The position numbers and the translations under genes are program-made. From the NCBI GenBank assembly GCA_937885015.1, contig CALAAS010000034.1, positions 1 to 64,000 of the forward strand: a stretch of DNA of 64,000 nucleotides. Direction: 5' to 3'. This document shows, one piece after another, positions 7,010 through 15,928 of this stretch (position 1 is the first letter of the stretch; each line of letters begins with the position of its first letter). Origin of the DNA: an uncultured Clostridium sp. GTDB taxonomy: Bacteria > Bacillota > Clostridia > Lachnospirales > Lachnospiraceae. Under the pieces are notes generated by a model, which saw nothing but the letters and a program-made list of their open reading frames with translations, was not told the DNA's origin and made no database searches.

Positions 7010-8962
7010 ATGATCTTAGATAGAATAAACGGACCGGATGATGTCAGAAATCTGGATGAGGCAAAGCTGAATGAACTGGCTCAGGAAATACGGGTATTTC
7101 TGATTGATAAAATCAGCCGTACGGGCGGGCATCTGGCGTCAAATCTGGGTGTGGTGGAACTGACGATCGCACTGTATCGGGCGTTTGATCTGCCGAAGGA
7201 TAAAGTGATCTGGGATGTGGGCCACCAGTCCTACACCCATAAAATACTCAGCGGGCGCAAAGATAATTTTGACGGGCTGCGCCAGTATGGGGGATTAAGC
7301 GGATTCCCAAAGAGAAAGGAAAGTCCCTTCGATGCCTTTGACACGGGCCACAGCTCCACATCGATTTCGGCGGGGCTTGGCATGGCCCAGGGACGGGATG
7401 TGCTGAAGGAGGACTATTCGATTGTCTCCGTCATCGGAGACGGGGCCCTGACCGGGGGCATGGCCTATGAGGCCCTGAACAATGCAGGACGCCTGAAATC
7501 GAATTTTATTATCATCCTGAATGACAATAATATGTCGATTTCGGAGAATGTGGGAGGCATGTCCCGGTATCTCAGCAACCTGCGGGCCGACGAGGGGTAC
7601 AATCTCCTGAAAAAGAATGTGGCGGATACGCTGTCGCGGATTCCGAAGATCGGAAATGAGCTGGTGGACACCCTGCTTAGGACGAAAAACAGCATCAAGC
7701 AGTTCCTGATTCCGGGAATGTGGTTTGAAAATATGGGGATTACGTATCTGGGCCCGGTGGACGGCCACGACATAAAGGGACTGGTCCGGATCTTCCGGGA
7801 GGCCAAAAAGATCAATCATGCCGTCCTGATCCATGTGATCACGAAAAAGGGGAAGGGTTACCGGCCGGCGGAGCGGAATCCGGCTGCCTTTCACGGGGTG
7901 GAACCGTTTTTCATTGAGACAGGAAAGCCGCTGAAAAAGAAGGAATTTCCTGGATATACGGACGTATTTTCCAGGGAGATCTGCCGCCTTGCCCGGGAGA
8001 ATCAGCGGATTGTGGCAGTAACGGCAGCCATGCCGGACGGCACTGGCCTGAAACGGTTTGCCAGAGAATTCCCGGACCGTTTCTTTGATGTGGGGATTGC
8101 GGAGGAACACGCGGTAACCTCGGCAGCCGGTATGGCTGCGGCCGGACTCCGGCCGGTGGTGGCGGTGTATTCCTCATTTCTGCAGCGGGCCTATGACCAG
8201 ATTGTTCATGACGTCTGTATCCAGAACCTGCCGGTGCTCTTTTGCGTGGATCGGGCGGGTTTGGTCGGGAGTGACGGAGAGACCCATCAGGGGATTTTTG
8301 ATCTGAGTTTTCTTTCCTCTATCCCCAATATGAGCGTGATGGCGCCGAAGAATCTATGGGAGCTGCAGGCCATGCTGCGGTTTGCCGTAACCTATGACGG
8401 CCCCATGGCGATCCGGTATCCGAGGGGCGAGGCGTACCGGGGGCTTAAAGAATTTCTTGCACCGGTGGAATACGGGAAGAGTGAGATCCTTTACCGGGAG
8501 AGTGAAATTGCTCTTCTGGCAGTGGGAAGTATGGTAAGTACGGCGGAACACATCCGGGAAAAATTGAAATGTGCAGGTCACCCCTGTACGCTGGTAAATG
8601 GTCGGTTTGTAAAACCGGCGGATACGGCGGTGGTGGATGCGCTGGCAGCAGACCATCGGGTTTTGGTGACCCTGGAGGAGAATGTTCTGCGGGGCGGATA
8701 CGGCGAGCGGATCATGGATTATGCAGCCAGCCATTATCCGGAGCTTAAGGTAATTCATATCGCCCTTCCGGATGCCTATGTGGAGCACGGCAATGTTTCG
8801 GTTCTCCGGAGTGATCTGGGGATAGACAGTGATTCTATTCTGAAACGGCTGAAAAAAGAGGGACTGGATATAGCTCCGGTGCCGGAGACGAAGCTGACTG
8901 GCTGCAGTGCGGCTGCCGGTGCGAAGAACGGGATAGAGACGAGCGAGGAGGAACAGGGATGA
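7010..8962 (+). CDS. dxs: 1-deoxy-D-xylulose-5-phosphate synthase
   Basis: A 650-residue DXS, which joins pyruvate and glyceraldehyde-3-phosphate in a thiamine-diphosphate-dependent first step of the MEP isoprenoid pathway. Visible are DTGHSSTSISAGLGMA, the ThDP motif GDGALTGGMAYEALNNAG, NDNNMSISENVGGMS, and the transketolase pyrimidine domain with RFFDVGIAEEHAVTSAAGMA. A non-conserved tail of about 30 residues makes it slightly longer than usual. The ATG at 7010 has GGAG 6 bases upstream and gives the usual MILDRIN start; the ATG at 6998, directly after the ispA stop, has no ribosome binding site of its own. Confidence 0.96.
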   Translation: MILDRINGPDDVRNLDEAKLNELAQEIRVFLIDKISRTGGHLASNLGVVELTIALYRAFDLPKDKVIWDVGHQSYTHKILSGRKDNFDGLRQYGGLSGFPKRKESPFDAFDTGHSSTSISAGLGMAQGRDVLKEDYSIVSVIGDGALTGGMAYEALNNAGRLKSNFIIILNDNNMSISENVGGMSRYLSNLRADEGYNLLKKNVADTLSRIPKIGNELVDTLLRTKNSIKQFLIPGMWFENMGITYLGPVDGHDIKGLVRIFREAKKINHAVLIHVITKKGKGYRPAERNPAAFHGVEPFFIETGKPLKKKEFPGYTDVFSREICRLARENQRIVAVTAAMPDGTGLKRFAREFPDRFFDVGIAEEHAVTSAAGMAAAGLRPVVAVYSSFLQRAYDQIVHDVCIQNLPVLFCVDRAGLVGSDGETHQGIFDLSFLSSIPNMSVMAPKNLWELQAMLRFAVTYDGPMAIRYPRGEAYRGLKEFLAPVEYGKSEILYRESEIALLAVGSMVSTAEHIREKLKCAGHPCTLVNGRFVKPADTAVVDALAADHRVLVTLEENVLRGGYGERIMDYAASHYPELKVIHIALPDAYVEHGNVSVLRSDLGIDSDSILKRLKKEGLDIAPVPETKLTGCSAAAGAKNGIETSEEEQG

Positions 8963-9825
8963 AGGAGCGATTGGATGTCCTTCTTGTGAAAAGAGGACTG
9001 GCAGAGTCGAGAGAAAAGGCAAAGGCCGTTATCATGTCCGGTATTGTCTATGTGGATGGCCAGAAAGAAGATAAAGCGGGAACCTCCTTTGCGGATACGG
9101 TTTCCATCGAGGTTCGCGGTTCGACGCTGCGGTATGTGAGCCGCGGGGGACTGAAGCTGGAGAAGGCGATGACTCACTTTGGCCTTGATCTGGAGGGGAC
9201 GGTCTGCATGGATGTGGGGGCATCCACGGGAGGCTTTACAGACTGTATGCTGCAGAATGGGGCGGTAAAGGTATATTCGGTGGATGTGGGACATGGTCAG
9301 CTGGCATGGAAACTGCGCAACGATCCACGGGTGGTCTGTATGGAGAAGACGAATATCCGCTACGTGACGCCGGAGGACATCGGGGAACCGGTGGACTTTA
9401 CCTCCATTGACGTATCCTTTATTTCCCTGACTAAGGTGCTGGGGCCGGTCCGGGAGATCCTGAAACCGGGCGGCCAGGTTACGGCCTTGATTAAGCCTCA
9501 GTTTGAAGCGGGACGGGAGAAGGTGGGCAAAAAGGGTGTGGTTCGGGAAAAGAGCACCCACCTGGAAGTGATCCGCATGGTAATTTCCTATGCGGCGGAA
9601 ATCGGTTTTGAAATTTTGCATCTGGAATATTCCCCCATCAAGGGGCCGGAGGGGAACATCGAATATCTGCTGCATCTGAGAAAACCGGAGACGGATCCGG
9701 CGGACAGAGGCAGCGCGGAGACAAATCCGGTGGGAGAGACTGGAGCAGACGAGATTTTGGAGCATCTCCCATTCTCTCCGGAACAGGTGGTGGAAGACGC
9801 GCACGGGGAGCTGGATAAAGGATGA
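8959..9825 (+). CDS. tlyA: TlyA family rRNA 2'-O-methyltransferase
   Basis: A 288-residue protein with an N-terminal S4 RNA-binding domain (residues 1-60, MKERLDVLLVKRGLAESREKAKAVIMSGIVYVDG) and an FtsJ-like SAM methyltransferase domain with DVGASTGGFTDCMLQNGA and ALIKPQFEAGREKVGKKGVV. TlyA enzymes methylate ribose in 16S/23S rRNA; some members are annotated hemolysins for historical reasons. The start overlaps the dxs stop (ATGA). The tail past residue 250 is acidic and not conserved. Placement between dxs and nadK is the standard Clostridia/Bacillus order. Confidence 0.93.
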   Translation: MKERLDVLLVKRGLAESREKAKAVIMSGIVYVDGQKEDKAGTSFADTVSIEVRGSTLRYVSRGGLKLEKAMTHFGLDLEGTVCMDVGASTGGFTDCMLQNGAVKVYSVDVGHGQLAWKLRNDPRVVCMEKTNIRYVTPEDIGEPVDFTSIDVSFISLTKVLGPVREILKPGGQVTALIKPQFEAGREKVGKKGVVREKSTHLEVIRMVISYAAEIGFEILHLEYSPIKGPEGNIEYLLHLRKPETDPADRGSAETNPVGETGADEILEHLPFSPEQVVEDAHGELDKG

Positions 9826-10688
9826 GACATTTTTACATGATTGTAAACCGGGATAAGGAAAATGCCAATGAGGCGGCCAACCTGATCTGCCGTTTCCTGG
9901 AAGAGCAGGGCTGCGAGTGCGTGCGCCTGGAGCGGGACGGGAATGCCGGGACTCCGGGGCCGGTTGGATACCGCTACACGGACCGGAGACAGATTCCCCA
10001 TGAAACGGAGTGCGTGATCTGCCTGGGGGGCGATGGGACTCTGATTCAGGCGGCCAGAGATCTGGCCGGTCTTGGCCTGCCGCTTTTTGGCGTTAATATG
10101 GGGCATCTGGGGTATCTGACTCAGATTGGCCGTGAGGAGGACATTATCCCGGCCATGGAAGAACTGATCGGAGATCACTACCGGCTGGAGTCCCGGATGA
10201 TGCTGAAGGGACGGGTATTTTCGCCAGAGGGCGAGCTTTTGGTGGAAGATATTGCACTCAACGACATTGTCCTGGGGCGCATGGGAAAGGATGCGGTTCG
10301 GTTTCATTTGAGGGTTAATGGCCAGATGTTTAATGAGTACTCGGCAGATGGCATGATCGTGGCCACCCCTACAGGTTCAACGGCATATAACCTTTCAGCG
10401 GGCGGGCCCATTGCGGCGCCGGAGGCGGAGCTGATGATTCTGACGCCCACCTGCCCCCATACGCTGAATGCCAGAAGCATTGTTCTGGCGCCGGATAATC
10501 AGATCTGCTTGGAGGTGGATGAGGGAACACGTTCTCCGGTGTATCTGAGCTTTGACGGCGATACGGTGGTGGATCTGAGAGGCGGGGCCCGGATCGAGAT
10601 TGAGCGGTCTCAGCTTTGCACGCCGCTGATTCAGCTGCGCCAGGTATCGTTTCTGGAAAACATCCGGAATAAAATGAAGCAGATTTAA
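9822..10688 (+). CDS. nadK: NAD kinase
   Basis: A 288-residue ATP-NAD kinase. Diagnostic pieces are CLGGDGTLIQAARDL (the GGDGT diphosphate-binding motif), FGVNMGHLGYLTQI, and EYSADGMIVATPTGSTAYNLSAGGPI. It phosphorylates NAD to NADP in the cytoplasm. ATGA overlap with tlyA. Length is normal for the family; followed after 14 bases by argR with its own GGGGGTA ribosome binding site. Confidence 0.95.
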   Translation: MRHFYMIVNRDKENANEAANLICRFLEEQGCECVRLERDGNAGTPGPVGYRYTDRRQIPHETECVICLGGDGTLIQAARDLAGLGLPLFGVNMGHLGYLTQIGREEDIIPAMEELIGDHYRLESRMMLKGRVFSPEGELLVEDIALNDIVLGRMGKDAVRFHLRVNGQMFNEYSADGMIVATPTGSTAYNLSAGGPIAAPEAELMILTPTCPHTLNARSIVLAPDNQICLEVDEGTRSPVYLSFDGDTVVDLRGGARIEIERSQLCTPLIQLRQVSFLENIRNKMKQI

Positions 10689-10702
10689 AGGGGGTAGTAT
10701 CA

Positions 10703-11149
10703 ATGAAACTGGAACGTCACAGCAAAATTGTGGAGCTGATTGGAAAATATGAGATCGAGACGCAGGAGGAATTGGCGGAATATCTGAACCGGGAGGGGTA
10801 TAACGTTACTCAGGCGACCGTGTCCAGAGATATCCGGGAGCTGAAACTATCCAAAATTCAGACGGAAAAGGGAGGCCAGAAGTATGCGGTTCTGCATCCC
10901 CAGGGGGCCTGGAATGACAAGTATATCCGGATTCTGCACGACAGCTTTCTGTCCATGGACATGGCGCAGAATATTCTGGTGGTTAAGACGGTGTCAGGAA
11001 TGGCCATGGCAGTGGCGGCAGCTCTGGATGCCATTCATTTTCCGGAGATTGTGGGTTGTATTGCCGGGGACGATACGGTAATGTGTGCGGTCCGCACGGT
11101 GGATGATACCATTGTTCTGATGGATAAAATTAAGAAGCTGGTGGCTTAA
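10703..11149 (+). CDS. argR: Arginine repressor ArgR/AhrC
   Basis: A 148-residue ArgR. The winged-helix DNA-binding domain occupies about residues 1-70 (RHSKIVELIGKYEIETQEELAEYLNREG, then TQATVSRDIRELKLSKI, the recognition helix), and the C-terminal hexamerisation/arginine-binding domain ends with GCIAGDDTVMCAVRTVDD, containing the Asp pair that contacts arginine. It controls arginine synthesis and catabolism genes, none of which are in this window; its place before recN is the conserved Firmicutes arrangement. Confidence 0.96.
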   Translation: MKLERHSKIVELIGKYEIETQEELAEYLNREGYNVTQATVSRDIRELKLSKIQTEKGGQKYAVLHPQGAWNDKYIRILHDSFLSMDMAQNILVVKTVSGMAMAVAAALDAIHFPEIVGCIAGDDTVMCAVRTVDDTIVLMDKIKKLVA

Positions 11150-11161
11150 TAAGGAGGAGCG

Positions 11162-12847
11162 ATGCTTTATCATTTGCGGGTAAAAAATCTGGCGCTGATT
11201 GATACGGCGGAGGTGGAATTCGGAGAGGGACTTAATATCCTGACAGGCGAGACGGGGGCCGGAAAATCCATTGTAATCGGTTCGGTCAATGTGGCTCTGG
11301 GGGGGAAGGCCTCCCGGGAACTGATCCGCCAGGGATGTGACAGCGCCCTTGTGGAACTTTTGTTCCTGATCGACGATGAAGAGAAAAAAAAGCAGCTTCT
11401 GGAGTACGATGTGAGTCCCGATGAGGACGGACTTCTGATCATTTCTAAAAAAATCACCCCATCCCGGAGTATCAGCCGCATTAACGACGAGACGGTTACG
11501 GCGGCCAGACTTCGGGAAATTACAGGACTTCTCATTGATCTGCACGGACAGCATGAGCATCAGTCTCTGCTCCATCATGCCAGACATCTGGAAATTCTCG
11601 ATGAATACGCGGCTTCCCGGCTGTCCGGGTTGAAACAGAATATTGCACTTCAGTACCGGCTCTATATGGATCTGAACCGGGAGCGGGAACGGTTTGAGAC
11701 GGATCAGGAGCAGCGGATCCGGGAGATGGATTTCTGCCGGTTTGAGATTGAGGAGATTGAGGCCGCAAATTTGCTGCCGGGAGAGGAAGAGGCGCTTTCT
11801 CAGGCCTTTCGACGCCTCTCCCATGGAAAAAAGATTGCCCAGAGCCTTTTGGAAGCCAGAGAGGCTGTGGGAGCGGAGGGGATTTCCAGAGCAATTCGTT
11901 CTGTGGAGTCGGTGACGCCCTATGATGAGGGACTGTCTGGACTCCGGGACGAGCTTTATGATCTGGAAGCGATGCTGGGGGATTTGGAGCGGGATCTGGA
12001 TGCCTATTTAAACGGCCTGGAGGTGGACGAGGAAACCCTGATCCGGACGGAAGAGCGTCTGGATCTGATCCGTGGCCTGGAGCATAAATACGGAAAAACC
12101 ATTCCGGATGTGCTAAAAAGCCTGGAGGAGAAAAAAGAACGTCTGATGGAACTGGAGCATTTTGATGAGCTTCGGGAAGAGACGGAGAGAAAATTGGAGA
12201 TAGCCAGGGAGCAGCTTTTAGAATCCTGCCATCAGCTGACAAAGGTGCGGCGGGAGGTGGCAGAGGAGCTGACCGGGAAGATTCAGGCAGGACTTCGGGA
12301 TTTGAATTTTCTGGATGTCCGTTTTACCATGGAATTTCGCGCGCTGGATCACGTTACTGCAAATGGGATGGATGAGGCAGAGTTTTTGATTTCCACCAAT
12401 CCGGGGGAGCCGGAGCGGCCTTTGGGGATGGTGGCCTCTGGCGGTGAACTCTCCAGAATCATGCTGGCCATAAAAACGGTTCTGGCGGAGACAGATCAGA
12501 TTCCGACTCTGATTTTTGATGAGATTGATGCGGGAATCAGTGGGAGAACGGCCCAGATGGTTTCCGAAAAACTGCGGATTATAGCAAAACGGCGTCAGGT
12601 AATCTGCATTACTCACCTTCCGCAGATTGCAGCCATGGCAGACCGCCATTTTGAGATACGAAAGGCGGTTTCTGAAGGCCGTACGGCCACCTCGGTCCGC
12701 CCTCTGGGACGGGAAGAGATGGTAGAGGAACTTTCGAGGCTTCTGGGCGGTGCACAGATCACAGAGGCGGTGCGCCGCAATGCCTGGGAGATGAAGGAAC
12801 TGGCGGACAGGAAAAAAGAGGGGAAACATGGAACTGAATCTCAATGA
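11162..12847 (+). CDS. recN: DNA repair protein RecN
   Basis: A 561-residue SMC-like ATPase. Walker A TGETGAGKSIVI lies at about residue 29; the middle 150-370 is helical coiled coil; the C-terminal half carries the ABC-type signature MVASGGELSRIMLAIK, Walker B TLIFDEIDAGISG and the H-loop CITHLPQIAAMADRH. RecN gathers broken DNA ends for recombination. It is co-transcribed with argR (12-base gap, AGGAGC ribosome binding site) and its 3' end overlaps the next gene by 20 bases. Confidence 0.96.
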   Translation: MLYHLRVKNLALIDTAEVEFGEGLNILTGETGAGKSIVIGSVNVALGGKASRELIRQGCDSALVELLFLIDDEEKKKQLLEYDVSPDEDGLLIISKKITPSRSISRINDETVTAARLREITGLLIDLHGQHEHQSLLHHARHLEILDEYAASRLSGLKQNIALQYRLYMDLNRERERFETDQEQRIREMDFCRFEIEEIEAANLLPGEEEALSQAFRRLSHGKKIAQSLLEAREAVGAEGISRAIRSVESVTPYDEGLSGLRDELYDLEAMLGDLERDLDAYLNGLEVDEETLIRTEERLDLIRGLEHKYGKTIPDVLKSLEEKKERLMELEHFDELREETERKLEIAREQLLESCHQLTKVRREVAEELTGKIQAGLRDLNFLDVRFTMEFRALDHVTANGMDEAEFLISTNPGEPERPLGMVASGGELSRIMLAIKTVLAETDQIPTLIFDEIDAGISGRTAQMVSEKLRIIAKRRQVICITHLPQIAAMADRHFEIRKAVSEGRTATSVRPLGREEMVEELSRLLGGAQITEAVRRNAWEMKELADRKKEGKHGTESQ

Positions 12848-14273
12848 CAGGGAACGGAGCCGCTATATTCAGGTATATGAATATTATAAGGAGCTGATTC
12901 AGAACGGTCGCCTGCAGCCGGGGAGCAAGCTTCCATCCATCCGGAAATGTTCTGTGCAGCTGCAGATTTCCCGGACAACGGTGGAGGCTGCTTATCTGCT
13001 TCTGGCGGCGGAGGGGTACGTCCTATCCAGGCCTCAGAGCGGTTATTATGTAACGGATTTTCTGACCGGCGGTTCCCTCAGAGGGTGGGACGGCACAAAG
13101 AAGCAGGAGGAAAAACGGGTTTTGTATGATTTTTCCTCTTCCGGTGTGGATCGGGAGAGCTTTCAGTTCAGTCTGTGGAGGAGATATGTAAAGAGCGCGC
13201 TCCGCCAGGATGAGCGTCTGCTTTCTTACGGGGAACCCCAGGGCGAGCTGGAGCTTCGGGAAACCCTGTGCCTGTATCTGGAGCGGTTTCGCAATGTGAT
13301 CTGCATGCCGGAGCAGATTGTGGTGGGGGCCGGTGTCCAGAGCCTTCTGCATATTCTGTGTCCGCTGATCCGGGAGCGGAACCGGGTGTATTTTTACAAT
13401 CCCTCCTTTCGGCAGGGCCGTCAGATTTTTGAGGATCACGGTTTTTTAACCGGAGATCGCCGTCTGGCGGGAGATGGACTTGCCGGAAGCATCTGTTATC
13501 TGACGCCGTCTCAGATGACGGTGTGGGGAGAGGTCATGCCGGTCCGGGAGCGGATGGCGCTTTTAAAGGAAGCGGGAAGAGAAAATATTTTGCTGATTGA
13601 GGATGATTATAACAGTGAGTTTCGCTATTATAGCCGTCCTACGCCGTCGCTGCAGGGGTTGTCCGGCGGAAATGGGGTGGTGTATCTGGGAACCTTTTCC
13701 AGACTCCTTTTACCGTCCATTCGTATGAGTTATATGGTGCTTCCGCCGTCTCTGCTTCCGGCATACCGGGAGCGGGGGTATTTTTACAATCAGACAGCGT
13801 CCAAGGCGGAGCAGATTGCGCTTTGCCAGTTTATCCGGGACGGCCATTTGGAGGGCCAGATCCGGAAGACCCGCAAACTGTATACCGTGAAGGCCAGAAA
13901 ACTCTGTGAGGCCATTGAGAAGGTGTTTGGCAGCTGGGCCGATGCCTGTCTGGGCGATGCGGGATTTCTGGTTTTGGTGGAATTGCACATTGACCTTCCG
14001 GCTGCGGAGGCTGCCAGACGGGCTCTGGAGGCCGGAGTGGTGGTGCGCCCTGTGGAAGAGAGGGATGCTGCTGACCCGGCGCACCCGAATGCCGGCAGAT
14101 ACCCCAGAATTCTTCTTTCCTGCGCTTCCATGGATGCGGAACTCTATGAAGAGGCACTCTGTATCTTGCGGGATGCCGTTTTCGAGGAAGAAGGCACGGG
14201 AAGAGAACGTAACATTACAGCCTGCGGGAAGGAAAACCCTGCAGGATTGGATCAGGAGTTTCCGTCCTTGTAA
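12828..14273 (+). CDS. MocR/GntR-type regulator with aminotransferase-like domain lacking the PLP lysine
   Basis: A 481-residue MocR-family protein. Residues about 9-75 are a GntR winged helix (YKELIQNGRLQPGSKLPSIR, RTTVEAAYLLLAAEGYV); residues about 110-460 are a fold-type I aminotransferase domain with LLIEDDYNSEFRY, keeping the Asp that contacts the PLP ring nitrogen. The position of the Schiff-base lysine, normally FSK in GTFSK...R, reads GTFSRLLLPSIRMSY with Arg at about residue 292 (codon AGA at 13701). It overlaps recN by 20 bases and its 3' end overlaps the convergent germination gene by 22. A regulator that senses a ligand without covalent PLP is one reading. Confidence 0.88.
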   Translation: MELNLNDRERSRYIQVYEYYKELIQNGRLQPGSKLPSIRKCSVQLQISRTTVEAAYLLLAAEGYVLSRPQSGYYVTDFLTGGSLRGWDGTKKQEEKRVLYDFSSSGVDRESFQFSLWRRYVKSALRQDERLLSYGEPQGELELRETLCLYLERFRNVICMPEQIVVGAGVQSLLHILCPLIRERNRVYFYNPSFRQGRQIFEDHGFLTGDRRLAGDGLAGSICYLTPSQMTVWGEVMPVRERMALLKEAGRENILLIEDDYNSEFRYYSRPTPSLQGLSGGNGVVYLGTFSRLLLPSIRMSYMVLPPSLLPAYRERGYFYNQTASKAEQIALCQFIRDGHLEGQIRKTRKLYTVKARKLCEAIEKVFGSWADACLGDAGFLVLVELHIDLPAAEAARRALEAGVVVRPVEERDAADPAHPNAGRYPRILLSCASMDAELYEEALCILRDAVFEEEGTGRERNITACGKENPAGLDQEFPSL

Positions 14274-15673
14274 ATGTGGGGAAGACGGTTTCGAAACAGC
14301 CGTTTTTTCAGCTCCTGAAACCGGAAGGGGATCAGGGGATAAATATAGCTTTTTCCGGCGATGGTCCGGTTAAAGACCAGACAGAGAATGCTGATGATCG
14401 TTCCTGCTGCGAACCCCCACAGGTTGAAAAAGAAGGTCAGAAGAAGAATGAGAACGCGCATGAATTTCAGAGCGTACCCAAGCTCAAAGCTGGTCATGGA
14501 GTAATTGGCAATGGTCACGAAAGCCATATACAGCATGGTTTCGGAATTGAACCAGCCGGATTTTACCGAGTATTCGCCCAAAACGATACCGGCGATTACA
14601 CTTAAGGGGGTCGTCAGCATGCTGGGGGTGTTGACGGCAGCCAGCCGGAGACCGTCGATGGCAAATTCCAGGATCAGGAGCTGATAAATGAGCGCCACAT
14701 GGATGTCATCCTCCACCTGGATGAAGGTGAGCCATTGAGGAATCCACTGGGGATTCTGCATCAAAAGCAGCCATACCGGCGTCAGAAAGAGCGTCAGAAA
14801 AAATATGACGGTCCGGGACAGGCGCAGGTAGGTTCCGGTGAGCGGTGGAAAATAATAATCGTCCGCCTCTTCAATGATATCGAAAATGGAGGATGGCAGG
14901 ATCATGGCGGAGGGAGAATTATCCACGAGGATGATGATATTTCCCTCCAGGATCGAGGCTGCCGCCGTATCAGGCCGCTCTGAAAAGCGGAATTTCGGGA
15001 ATGGATTGTACCATTTATGAGGATAGAGACATTCGGCCAGGCTCTCCTGATTCATGGTCAGGGCATCCACATGTAAAGATTTTATCCGCTTCTGAATCAT
15101 GGCCAGCAGAGAGGCATCCACCCGATTTTCCATGTAGCAGAGGGCGATATCCGTGTGAGAGCTTTCACCAGCGGATAGAATCTCCATCCGGAGTTTTGGG
15201 TCACGGATTCGGCGGCGGATCAGGGCAGTATTGAAAATCAGCGTTTCTGTGAAGCCGTCTCTGGAGCCGCGAAGGACCTTATCTTTTTCCGGTTCGCTGA
15301 TTCCGCGGGCAGGATAGGTGCGGCAGTCAATGATCAGCGCCTGATGGTAGCCGTCGATGAGGAGAAAGGGGACGCCGGAGAGAAGCTGGGTCACAATGGA
15401 ATCCGTTTCATCCTCCAGGGAAATTTCCCCGTAGGGAAGAAAAAGCTTGGAAAATTCATGGGCCGTTTTCGGCATGGCATCGGATTGTATGCTGCCGAAG
15501 GCCTGCATCAGCCGCAGGAGCGTTTCGTCCTTGGTAAAACCGTCAATAAAGTAGATACAGGCCTCGCGGCCTCCGATGCGGATGACGCGGTAAACCACGT
15601 CAAAATTCGCGCCCGGATGGAGAAGATTCTGGAAAAACTGCATATTCTGTTCCAGGTCAGTGGATAATTTCAT
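14252..15673 (-). CDS. GerA family spore germination protein
   Basis: A 473-residue GerAA/SpoVAF-type protein: a cytosolic N-terminal half (residues 1-265, with IDGFTKDETLLRLMQ, FLLIDGYHQALIIDCRTYPARGISEPEKDKVLRG region) and a C-terminal half with about five membrane segments (PSSIFDIIEEADDYYFPPLTGTYLR..., APSMLTTPLSVIAG-like NTPSMLTTPLSVIAG). Such proteins sit in the spore inner membrane as germinant receptor A subunits or their SpoVA partners. The start at 15673 follows AAGGAG by 8 bases; the frame extends 36 codons further upstream without support. No B or C subunit is adjacent, so it is an orphan here. Confidence 0.88.
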   Translation of the reverse strand: MKLSTDLEQNMQFFQNLLHPGANFDVVYRVIRIGGREACIYFIDGFTKDETLLRLMQAFGSIQSDAMPKTAHEFSKLFLPYGEISLEDETDSIVTQLLSGVPFLLIDGYHQALIIDCRTYPARGISEPEKDKVLRGSRDGFTETLIFNTALIRRRIRDPKLRMEILSAGESSHTDIALCYMENRVDASLLAMIQKRIKSLHVDALTMNQESLAECLYPHKWYNPFPKFRFSERPDTAAASILEGNIIILVDNSPSAMILPSSIFDIIEEADDYYFPPLTGTYLRLSRTVIFFLTLFLTPVWLLLMQNPQWIPQWLTFIQVEDDIHVALIYQLLILEFAIDGLRLAAVNTPSMLTTPLSVIAGIVLGEYSVKSGWFNSETMLYMAFVTIANYSMTSFELGYALKFMRVLILLLTFFFNLWGFAAGTIISILCLVFNRTIAGKSYIYPLIPFRFQELKKRLFRNRLPHIYKDGNS

Positions 15674-15797
15674 GGCAGACTCCTTTCTGAGAACCTGAGC
15701 GGATGGAAATCCGGTCAGGCGGAAGATCAATGGCTCCCATTGGGAAAGTATGTGTAAATTTCCGGAAAAAAATCTGTGCAAAATGACGAAAATAAGA

Positions 15798-15826
15798 TTG
15801 ACAAAGTAGGTAAAAAATGGTATATT
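15798..15826 (+). promoter_or_regulatory. Near-consensus SigA promoter ahead of tcdA
   Basis: TTGACA (15798-15803), 17-bp spacer, TATATT (15821-15826). Predicted RNA start near 15833, about 95 bases before the tcdA ATG, with an intrinsic terminator in between. Confidence 0.75.
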
Positions 15827-15875
15827 TGCTAAAGCAATAAACTATTTGATGTAACGGTACGTGAACGTGACCGGG

Positions 15876-15917
15876 GAAGCTGCTTTCTGTGGGGGAAAAG
15901 CAGCTTTCTTTTTTTCA
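15876..15917 (+). terminator. Leader terminator between promoter and tcdA
   Basis: AAGCTGCTTT pairs with AAAAGCAGCTT around a loop containing TGTGGGGG, followed by TCTTTTTTT. It ends 2 bases before the tcdA ribosome binding site, so any transcript from the 15798 promoter must pass it: an attenuator layout, or the end of a small RNA. Confidence 0.75.
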
Positions 15918-15928
15918 GGAGGCTCAGG

